This document shows positions 1 to 5,570 of a stretch of 5,708 nucleotides of DNA, piece by piece. Within the stretch, counting starts at the first letter, position 1; each line of letters begins with the position of its first letter. The notes below the pieces were generated by a model, which saw only the letters and a program-made list of their open reading frames with translations, searched no databases and was not told the DNA's origin. The translations under genes and the position numbers were made by a program. Where the stretch lies: NCBI GenBank assembly GCA_020050965.1, contig JAGVJV010000182.1:1-5708 (forward strand), read 5' to 3'. The DNA comes from Parachlamydiales bacterium (lineage in GTDB: Bacteria > Chlamydiota > Chlamydiia > Chlamydiales > Rhabdochlamydiaceae).

Positions 1-1225
1 AGTCGGTGATTTCGACGGGGGCGATTTTCTTTTCGGCGGCGAGTGCGAGGATGGCTTCTCCAATGGGATGGACGGCGTGCTTTTCGAGGCCGGCGGCGAT
101 GGCAATTGCGTGTTCTATTGAAGGACCATTTTCGGTGAGAGGATCGATGCCGGTACAGGTCAGTTTGCCGCTGGTAAGGGTGCCGGTTTTGTCGAAGGCG
201 ATGATTGAGCAGCTGGCGAGGGCGTCGAGGATAGTGCCCCCTTTGAGGAGGATCCCTTTGCGAGCGCAGCTAGAGATGGCGCTTAAATAGGCGGTCGGCG
301 TGGCGATGATCAGGGCGCAGGGGGAGGCTGCGATGAGGAAGGTGAGGGCTCGGTAGATAGAGCCTTCGGGACCCAGATAGGGCATTGTAAAGAGAAAGGG
401 GAGGATTAAGGCAAAGGTTAGCGAGAGAAGGATGATGGTAATCGAGTACCATTTGCTAAAGCGATCGAAGAGTCGCTCTAAGCGGGGTTTGGCTTCTTGC
501 GCTTTGGTGATTAGACTGATGATTCTGCCTAGGGTCGAATCTGCGCTGCTGCGGGTGACGGTGAGGGTGAGTGTTCCGTCTAGGTTATAGGCGCCTGCTT
601 GAACATCGTCGCCGATCCGTCGTGCTTGAGATTCAGTTTCACCGGTAAGGTGGGCGAGGTTGACGAAGGAGCTGCCGGCGATCACTTTGCCATCAAGGGG
701 GACCAATTCGCCCGCTTTGATCAGGATCGGGGTGCCTATTGCCACTTCGCGGATCGCTTTTTCGATGATGGTGCCATCGGATTCAACTACGCAGGCTGTC
801 TTGGGCGAGAGTTGTTGTAGCGAGATGAGGGCGCTTTTGGTTTTTTGGGTAACCATATTCTCCATCGCGCCAGAAAATTCAAACAATACGAGCAGGAGGG
901 CACCTTCAATTCCGCTGCCAATTACAACGGAGAGCAGGGCGGCGAGGGTCATTAAGACGTCGATGTTGATTTCGAAGTTGCGCAGGTCTTCGAGCGAATT
1001 GAGCAGTGCAGGAGTGCCGACCAGGAAGTAGACCGAGGCGAGACAGAGGTAGGAGGCATTGCTGTCTATGAAGGAGAGGGCAAAAGAAACGGCGAGCAGA
1101 ATGGCGGCGAAGAGAGCGCTTTTGAGCGTGAGATTTCTGCCCCAGTTTCTTGATTTAGGGGTAAGAAAGGGGCTTATGCTTTCCTCTTTTCCTGAAGCAA
1201 AAAACTCGTCGAAAATGTAGGTCAT
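1..1225 (-). CDS. zntA: P1B-type heavy-metal-transporting P-type ATPase (3' end cut off by window)
   Basis: This is an integral membrane ATPase that exports a transition-metal ion using ATP. The N-terminal 408 residues are visible; the rest lies beyond the left edge. Translating the minus strand shows hydrophobic segments at about 34-52, 57-76, 86-102 and 104-118. The actuator domain follows, with GELVPLDGKV near 172 and LTGET at 193-197. Two more membrane segments (about 259-281 and 290-314) come next, the second holding the SPC metal-site motif at 301-303. The phosphorylation motif DKTGTLT has its acceptor Asp at 345, and HAVHPIGEAI carries the P1B His-Pro pair at 386-387. No CxxC or His-rich metal-binding domain precedes the first helix. 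SPC instead of CPC is known from the P1B-4 group (Co/Fe/Zn), so the zinc implied by the zntA name is unproven. The ATG at 1223-1225 overlaps the upstream stop as ATGA and has no clear Shine-Dalgarno, so translational coupling is likely. Codons here end in C more often than in the neighbouring genes. Confidence 0.95.
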   Translation of the reverse strand, partial: MTYIFDEFFASGKEESISPFLTPKSRNWGRNLTLKSALFAAILLAVSFALSFIDSNASYLCLASVYFLVGTPALLNSLEDLRNFEINIDVLMTLAALLSVVIGSGIEGALLLVLFEFSGAMENMVTQKTKSALISLQQLSPKTACVVESDGTIIEKAIREVAIGTPILIKAGELVPLDGKVIAGSSFVNLAHLTGETESQARRIGDDVQAGAYNLDGTLTLTVTRSSADSTLGRIISLITKAQEAKPRLERLFDRFSKWYSITIILLSLTFALILPFLFTMPYLGPEGSIYRALTFLIAASPCALIIATPTAYLSAISSCARKGILLKGGTILDALASCSIIAFDKTGTLTSGKLTCTGIDPLTENGPSIEHAIAIAAGLEKHAVHPIGEAILALAAEKKIAPVEITD

Positions 1226-1956
1226 ATAGCGATCAGTCTAGTGAGAAAATAGGCGCTGGCGCCGGCGAAAGCGGCGAGGGCCAGATTCCAAATCACGTTA
1301 GTCAGTTTCTTACGTTTCTCAAAGCGGGCAGTCAAGTTAGAGGTGATGATCAGAACGAAGGCTGCGATGACAGGTACTCCATGTGCGGGGAAGAAATAGT
1401 GTGCAAAACAGAGTGCACTAGCAGACACAAGCACACCGACAAATGCTCCAAAGGCCTGTTTGAGGGGATGTTCAAAGGCTTCGAGAGTAAGTCCCAGTTC
1501 TTCTTCGAGCATCACGCGCAAAAGCCGATTGTCGTCAGCCATGAGAACGTCTGTTACATCATCGAGCAACTTGCCTGAAAAACCTTTTGCCGCATACATC
1601 TCGCGCAGTTCTAGCCGCTCTTGCTCGCGATGGTGCTGAATTTCATAGCGCTCTTCTTCGATGAGTCGATGCAGACGCTCGAGCCTGGCCCAGCCAATCA
1701 GCGCGCTGCGGCCAGTTTTCCAAATGAGCCAGCCAAGACCAAAGGCAATGAAGAGCGGTAGCGTGGGTCCAATCGCCCAGAGAATTAAATAGGCGATCGC
1801 TGTCTCGTTGGCGCTATCTGCACCGGCAAATAAATGGCCAGGAAGTTCTGTCCCGTGCGTTTCTGCGGCAGCCAGTGCTCCTCGCTCGCGGGCGCTTTTG
1901 AGATGTTCGTAAACGCTTTGCCCTTGGAAATGTTCGGGCGGGGTGTGATGGGTCAT
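1222..1956 (-). CDS. VIT1/CCC1-family (Fe/Mn transporter-like) membrane protein
   Basis: This 244-residue membrane protein is probably related to the VIT1/CCC1 iron/manganese transporters. The central, soluble, acidic region (about 91-160) carries the family's metal-binding-domain pattern: E102-x2-E105, E113-x2-E116 (in the stretch REQERLELREMYAAKGF), then M149 and EEELGL with E153. Membrane segments follow at about 167-187, 192-209 and 219-243, and one lies before it at about 52-79. Typical VIT1 proteins have five helices and a first helix with a conserved Asp. Here residues 1-50 are polar and that helix is not apparent, so transport activity is uncertain. The position between serS/M18 and a P1B ATPase matches what I recall of chlamydial CT728, an uncharacterised protein. 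The stop TGA overlaps the ATPase start (ATGA), which suggests coupled synthesis and a shared metal-homeostasis role. The start ATG lies at the foot of a long palindrome; AGAGGA at 1967-1972 is the likely ribosome-binding site, 10 nt upstream. Confidence 0.82.
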   Translation of the reverse strand: MTHHTPPEHFQGQSVYEHLKSARERGALAAAETHGTELPGHLFAGADSANETAIAYLILWAIGPTLPLFIAFGLGWLIWKTGRSALIGWARLERLHRLIEEERYEIQHHREQERLELREMYAAKGFSGKLLDDVTDVLMADDNRLLRVMLEEELGLTLEAFEHPLKQAFGAFVGVLVSASALCFAHYFFPAHGVPVIAAFVLIITSNLTARFEKRKKLTNVIWNLALAAFAGASAYFLTRLIAI

Positions 1957-2119
1957 GACTCGATTTTCCTCTTTTTTGGTTTAGAGTTCAATAAGATCTT
2001 GGTTCTATTCGAATTGCACCCTCTGAGGCAGGCCTGCGAAGCGCCGGCTCAGAGGGTGCAATTCGAATAGAGCTAAGAGCTTGAAGAAATCTAATCCAAA
2101 AAAGTGGAAAATCGAGTCA
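1956..2119. repeat. 164-bp near-perfect palindrome filling the M18/VIT intergenic gap
   Basis: Pairing every base about a single centre (2037.5) with no gaps gives three zones. The outer arms 1956-1985 and 2090-2119 match at 28 of 30 positions. The middle arms 1986-2004 and 2071-2089 match at 12 of 19. The inner arms 2005-2027 and 2048-2070 match at 23 of 23. The remaining 20 nt (2028-2047) form a G+C-rich loop. In the operon transcript this would fold into one very long hairpin starting 2 nt after the M18 stop and ending on the A of the VIT start codon. It has no coding capacity and no U-tract after the stem. It could be a miniature inverted-repeat element, an RNA processing site or a translational switch. 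The structure is seen directly; the role is inference. Confidence 0.93.
1967..1972 (-). promoter_or_regulatory. Ribosome-binding site of the VIT-like gene, sequestered in the palindrome
   Basis: AGAGGA on the minus strand lies 10 nt before the ATG at 1954-1956 and is the only purine-rich Shine-Dalgarno candidate there. It belongs to one outer arm of the 164-bp palindrome and can pair with 2103-2108, just after the M18 stop, at five of six positions. Folding of the full hairpin would hide both this site and the adjacent start codon, while ribosomes finishing M18 could melt the base of the stem. The match is seen; the switching is inferred. Confidence 0.6.
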
Positions 2120-2121
2120 AG

Positions 2122-3396
2122 TCAAGCTCCCCCTTGGAGAAAGTAGGTGAGAAGTAAGCACATATCGAGATGATCTTGGCAGGAGATCACTTCGCGAGCT
2201 GCATGCATGGAAAGTTCTGGGATGCCGATGTCGACTGTCTCGATCCCTAAATTCGTAGCAAAAATGGGCCCCACGGTGGAGCCGGCCATGTTGTCGGAGC
2301 GACCTACAAATTTTTGGACTTTAAGGCCCAGATTTTTGCACAGATGGGTGATGAAGGCCCCTGTTTTTCCACCAGTGGCGTAGCGCATATCTGCATTATA
2401 TTTGAGAACAATTCCTTCACCGAGCAGAGGCGCATGATGCGGATCGTATTTGCTTTCATAATTAGGATTGAGGGCATGCGAGACGTCTACTGACAAGCAA
2501 AGTGAATTGCGACGGAGAACCGCTTCATCTTCGGTATTCAGCTCATAGAAGTGGCAAATCCTGCGGTAGATATCTGTAAAGAAAGTCGACTCAGCGCCGA
2601 TATGGGTCGAGGAGCCGACCTCTTCATGATCCCAGAAAATCCCCATCGAGAGGGTATTCTGATGTGCAGTTTTGAGATTGCCGAGGGCGACAAGTCCTGC
2701 GTGAGTGCTGCTGAGATTGTCGAGACGATAGCTAGCGAGCATCTCCCCATTTCTGCCGATGAAGCGAGGACTTTCAATCGGGACGAGGAATAAGTCGAAG
2801 TCGAGCAGTGTGCGGAAAGAATGTGTCCTCTTGATCAGGTTCTCGACATATTCTTTTTCAAACTGCAGCGCGGCGATGGGTGCCAAATGATCTTGCTTAT
2901 TGAGTTCAAGCCCTTTTTTAAACGCTTCTCGATCGAGATGCGGCGCAAGCACAGGGATAATGACGGGAGCTTCATCGAGGAAGACTAGAAATTCCTCAAT
3001 ATCTCCATTTTCTTTCTCAACGACAACACGTCCTGCAAGACATAAATCGCGGTTAGCCCAAGTGGCCAGGATCGGACTTCCATACACCTCGACACCCAAT
3101 TGGACCATATTTTTTTTCTCGATTTCTGGATGGGGCTTCAGCTTGAGAGCTGGGCTATCTGTATGCGCGGCGACAATGGACATTTGCTCCAAATTCGCTT
3201 TCGGCAAGACAAACGATGCGATCGATCCATCTTGGATGACGAAGTATTTTTTCCCTTTTTCTAGATTCCATTTCTCGTCGGGATATAGAGGGATGAAATC
3301 CAGAGATGCCAGCCGATTGCCCATTTCGACAGCAGCGTGCCATGAAGTGGGAGAATGGTACAGAAAATCGCGAAAATCTTCTAAAACATGTGTCAT
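2122..3396 (-). CDS. apeB: M18 family metallo-aminopeptidase
   Basis: This cytoplasmic metalloenzyme releases N-terminal amino acids from peptides; M18 members often prefer acidic residues. Its 424 residues are full length for the family. The co-catalytic metal ligands are recognisable in order: H78 in AAHTDSPALKLK, D226 in RLDNLSS, E258/E259 in DHEEVGSSTHIGAES, D304 in SVDVSHALNPNY, and H398 in IPELSMHAARE. The Gly-rich stretch GKTGAF near 343-348 and the DNMAGSTVGPI stretch near 368-378 also fit M18. The ATG at 3394-3396 overlaps the serS stop as ATGA. AAGGAG at 3408-3413, inside the serS end, is the ribosome-binding site 11 nt upstream. No signal peptide is seen. It appears co-transcribed with serS. 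From memory it is not present at this spot in Chlamydia trachomatis, so the operon may have gained it here or lost it there. The apeB symbol follows common bacterial usage for M18 and is not sequence-specific. Confidence 0.95.
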   Translation of the reverse strand: MTHVLEDFRDFLYHSPTSWHAAVEMGNRLASLDFIPLYPDEKWNLEKGKKYFVIQDGSIASFVLPKANLEQMSIVAAHTDSPALKLKPHPEIEKKNMVQLGVEVYGSPILATWANRDLCLAGRVVVEKENGDIEEFLVFLDEAPVIIPVLAPHLDREAFKKGLELNKQDHLAPIAALQFEKEYVENLIKRTHSFRTLLDFDLFLVPIESPRFIGRNGEMLASYRLDNLSSTHAGLVALGNLKTAHQNTLSMGIFWDHEEVGSSTHIGAESTFFTDIYRRICHFYELNTEDEAVLRRNSLCLSVDVSHALNPNYESKYDPHHAPLLGEGIVLKYNADMRYATGGKTGAFITHLCKNLGLKVQKFVGRSDNMAGSTVGPIFATNLGIETVDIGIPELSMHAAREVISCQDHLDMCLLLTYFLQGGA

Positions 3397-4670
3397 GAGG
3401 GTAAAAGCTCCTTCATTCCGCTTAGATATTTGTGTAGCACGAGCGGAATCGCCACAGAGCCATCTTCCCGTTGGTTATTCTCGAGCAGCGCGACCATCAA
3501 GCGGGATGTTGCCAGCCCTGAACCATTTAGCGTATGGCACAGTTCCGGTTTCTCTTCTTTAATCTTGTAGCGAGTTTTGGAGCGACGCGCTTGAAAATCG
3601 GTGCAGTGAGAGACAGAAGAGACCTCGTAGTAGCGATTCTGTCCTGGCAGCCACACCTCTAAGTCAAATGTCTTAGCTGCAGCAAAAGACATATCTCCCG
3701 TGACGAGCTCCATCGTTCTAAAATGGATTCCCAAACCCGCGATCAATGCTTCGGCAGAACTGAGCATCTCTTGGAAGATCTGCTCACTCTGTTCATGCGT
3801 CGTAAAAGCAAACATCTCCACCTTATTAAACTGGTGCATCCGAATCAAACCTCGCTCCTGGGCACCCAAACCACCGGCCTCTCTCCTGAAACAGGGCGTA
3901 TAAGAAACATACTTCAGCGGCAATTCTGCTCCATCTAAAATCTCGTCGTAGTGGAGACCCATCAGCGCCATCTCGGCAGTCGGAATCAAATATAAATGGT
4001 AGTCATCATCGTGGATTTTAAAAAGCTGCTTCTCGAACTTGGGCAATTGACCTGCTCCATAGGCAATTTCTGGCCGCACTAGAAGCGATGGGAGCCAAAA
4101 CTTAAACCCATTTTCCAAATGATAATCGATCATATAGTTGATCAGCGCCCATTCCAGTTTTGCCCCATTGCCACAATAGGCAGGCCAGCTGCTTCCAGAA
4201 GTTTTTGCTGCTCGTTTGAAATCGAACAGATGCAACTTTTCATTGAGCTCAACATGATTTTTCGGTGTGAAAGAAAAGTGTGGTTTTTCTCCCGAGATAC
4301 GCTTGACGACATTGTCTTCAACATTGGGAGAGACCTTGATTTCAGGGCTTGGCAAGTTGGGCAAGCGACCCAGCATATCGTCTAGGGTTTTCTCTTTTTC
4401 GGCTATCTCCTTGTCTAGAGCATACGCTTCATCGCCCAAACTACCCACATCTTTCATCTGGATGGAGGTGTCGGCACCGGCCCGTTTCTTTTCGCCGATC
4501 TCTTTCGACAAAAGATTGCGTCTACTTTTGAGCTCTTCGGCTTTAGTTTTCAGATGACGCACCTCTTCATCGAGTGCCAAAATATAGGTGAGGTCGATGC
4601 TGGAGTCTTTGGTTTTGAGTCTAGTTTCGATGGCAACGGGATCTTTGCGCAAAAGTTTCATATCGAGCAT
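3393..4670 (-). CDS. serS: Seryl-tRNA synthetase (class II)
   Basis: Charges tRNA(Ser) (and tRNA(Sec) where present) with serine in the cytoplasm using ATP. The 425-residue length is normal for bacterial SerRS. It begins MLDMKLLRKDP, the usual SerRS N-terminus, which supports this start. The charged antiparallel coiled-coil arm that grips the tRNA long arm spans about residues 30-105. The catalytic core shows the serine-binding TAE loop (231-233), class II motif 2 as FRREAGG with the loop GLGAQERGLIRMHQFNKVE (261-285), TDFQARRSKTRYK (357-369), and motif 3 as LNGSGLATSRLMVALLEN with Arg390. AAAGGA (4678-4683) lies 7 nt before the ATG, and a strong promoter sits just upstream. The stop overlaps the M18 start by 4 nt, so serS heads the operon. 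Nothing suggests truncation or loss of catalytic residues. Confidence 0.98.
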   Translation of the reverse strand: MLDMKLLRKDPVAIETRLKTKDSSIDLTYILALDEEVRHLKTKAEELKSRRNLLSKEIGEKKRAGADTSIQMKDVGSLGDEAYALDKEIAEKEKTLDDMLGRLPNLPSPEIKVSPNVEDNVVKRISGEKPHFSFTPKNHVELNEKLHLFDFKRAAKTSGSSWPAYCGNGAKLEWALINYMIDYHLENGFKFWLPSLLVRPEIAYGAGQLPKFEKQLFKIHDDDYHLYLIPTAEMALMGLHYDEILDGAELPLKYVSYTPCFRREAGGLGAQERGLIRMHQFNKVEMFAFTTHEQSEQIFQEMLSSAEALIAGLGIHFRTMELVTGDMSFAAAKTFDLEVWLPGQNRYYEVSSVSHCTDFQARRSKTRYKIKEEKPELCHTLNGSGLATSRLMVALLENNQREDGSVAIPLVLHKYLSGMKELLPS

Positions 4671-4698
4671 AAGTTAATCCTTTAAATACACTGAAAAA

Positions 4699-4727
4699 AT
4701 TGTAAATGAAAGGGGAGAGGAAGTCAA
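4699..4727 (-). promoter_or_regulatory. Sigma70-type promoter for the serS operon
   Basis: On the minus strand there is a -35 hexamer TTGACT (4722-4727), a 17-nt spacer and a -10 hexamer TACAAT (4699-4704). Each hexamer matches five of six consensus positions at ideal spacing. Predicted transcription would start near 4692, giving a leader of about 22 nt with AAAGGA 7 nt before the serS ATG. It is correctly placed downstream of the 223-bp inverted-repeat element. The chlamydial major sigma factor recognises similar hexamers. Confidence 0.75.
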
Positions 4728-4766
4728 TGAAGTGCTAGATGAATAATTTAGGTTGGAGCTTATTGG

Positions 4767-4989
4767 GTTGAATAGACATGTCGGGTTACATGCGCTTCGC
4801 CATGTCCCCCGCGACCCCCTAGGTCCTCACCTCGCTTCGCCAAATCGCATCCTCGTCGGGAGAGTGGACATTCCGTCCTACCCTCCTACGCTTCGCTCTC
4901 CTGCGGTACGATTTTGCTTTGCGCTCTGAGTCTCAAGGGGGTCACAGGGGACATGGCGAAGCACATGTAACCCGATATGTCTATTCAAC
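4767..4989. repeat. 223-bp inverted-repeat (MITE-like) element upstream of serS
   Basis: Terminal arms 4767-4820 and 4936-4989 are inverted copies matching at 50 of 54 positions without gaps, starting GTTGAATAGACAT and ending ATGTCTATTCAAC. The 115-bp centre keeps partial complementarity about the same axis (for example CAAATCGCA against AAAATCGTA in register), so the whole element reads as a decayed long palindrome. The octamer GCTTCGCC occurs in both arms, and related CGCTTCGC words recur in the centre. It is G+C-rich compared with its A/T-rich flanks and has no credible ORF. Together with the promoter and terminator it accounts for the 351-bp gap between serS and the next gene. No clear target-site duplication is visible. 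It resembles a non-autonomous mobile element, but no transposase is present to assign a family. Confidence 0.88.
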
Positions 4990-4990
4990 T

Positions 4991-5015
4991 AAAAAAACTT
5001 TAATTAGGAATTAAA
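4991..5015 (-). terminator. Possible weak intrinsic terminator of the 180-residue membrane protein gene
   Basis: Just after the stop at 5022-5024, the minus strand reads TTTAATT-CCT-AATTAAA (7-bp stem, 3-nt loop) followed by G and seven T. The geometry is that of an intrinsic terminator, but the stem is entirely A/T and may be too weak alone. The adjoining 223-bp palindrome could assist in ending transcription. Confidence 0.4.
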
Positions 5016-5021
5016 AAAGAA

Positions 5022-5564
5022 TTATCCGGTGATTTTTAGGCGGTAGGTGGCGAGGGCTTCTTTGTTGTTGAGGAGGAGTGTTTGGAGGAGATCGCGATCA
5101 CTTAACTTTGCTAAGGGAACTCCACTGTTATTTTTAAGGCCCAAGAGGAGAAGATCCATGATCATCTGCTTTCGGGTCTCTGGAGTAAATATAATTTCAG
5201 CTTTGATCAGCTCTTGTCCGGCGAGCTGATGCGTGACTTTCAGATGCTCTTTGGTCGCGTCGATGACATGTTCAAAATTTTTATTGAAAGCTTCCTTGCG
5301 GATTTCACGCTCATATTGCTGTGCAGCATACATCAAAATCGGACTTCCGACGATGCTCACCATCAAAACAAGGGCTATCAGGGCGGCGGCTAAGTAAATA
5401 AGAGTTTTTTGAATAGGTTTTTTCGAGTCGGCGGAGTGTATCCAATAGACAATTCTTCCCATCCAGTTGCGATCCTTCCACTCGATTTTTGTCGTTTGGC
5501 AGGCCTCAACTTCAAGTTGTTTGAGGGCGTTATCATAGGTTTCTTGAGTAACGGCGATTGTCAT
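5022..5564 (-). CDS. Hypothetical single-pass membrane protein, 180 residues
   Basis: I do not recognise this protein. From the ATG at 5562-5564 it has a charged N-terminal part (1-54) with several Trp residues (W29, W34, W41), one strong membrane helix at about 55-80 (LIYLAAALIALVLMVSIVG), a charged helical segment at 82-125, and a Leu-rich tail containing MDLLLLGL and LLQTLLLNN. There is no Sec signal peptide or catalytic motif. The mixed codon use and clean frame favour a real gene. A TTG two codons upstream (5568-5570) is an alternative start, and an in-frame stop lies just beyond it. No Shine-Dalgarno precedes either start, so initiation may be weak or leaderless. It is separated from serS by a terminator-like hairpin, the 223-bp element and a promoter, so it is probably its own transcription unit. 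A chlamydia-specific membrane protein is possible, but there is no direct evidence. Confidence 0.75.
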   Translation of the reverse strand: MTIAVTQETYDNALKQLEVEACQTTKIEWKDRNWMGRIVYWIHSADSKKPIQKTLIYLAAALIALVLMVSIVGSPILMYAAQQYEREIRKEAFNKNFEHVIDATKEHLKVTHQLAGQELIKAEIIFTPETRKQMIMDLLLLGLKNNSGVPLAKLSDRDLLQTLLLNNKEALATYRLKITG

Positions 5565-5570
5565 ATCCAA

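Noticed and set aside
660..1031. 123-codon open frame on the plus strand
   Set aside because: Antisense to the actuator and membrane region of the P1B ATPase; the C-ending codons there remove stops from the opposite strand.
1834..2070. 78-codon plus-strand frame running through the palindrome
   Set aside because: Half is antisense to the VIT-like gene and the rest is the palindrome arm; no ribosome-binding site or protein-like motif.
2005..2070. 23-bp perfect stem as an intrinsic terminator for M18
   Set aside because: No U-tract follows on either strand at the stem base, and the loop is 20 nt; it is better seen as the core of the larger palindrome.
2900..3562. 220-codon open frame on the plus strand
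   Set aside because: It lies antisense to the M18 and serS coding regions, whose products are unambiguous; its translation is Ser/Arg-rich and low in recognisable motifs, typical of a shadow frame.
4767..4989. Insertion sequence or CRISPR repeat
   Set aside because: Too short for a transposase and with only one pair of inverted arms; there are no regularly spaced direct repeats.
5568..5570. TTG as the start of the 180-residue protein
   Set aside because: An ATG lies two codons downstream in the same frame and neither has a Shine-Dalgarno; ATG is the simpler choice.
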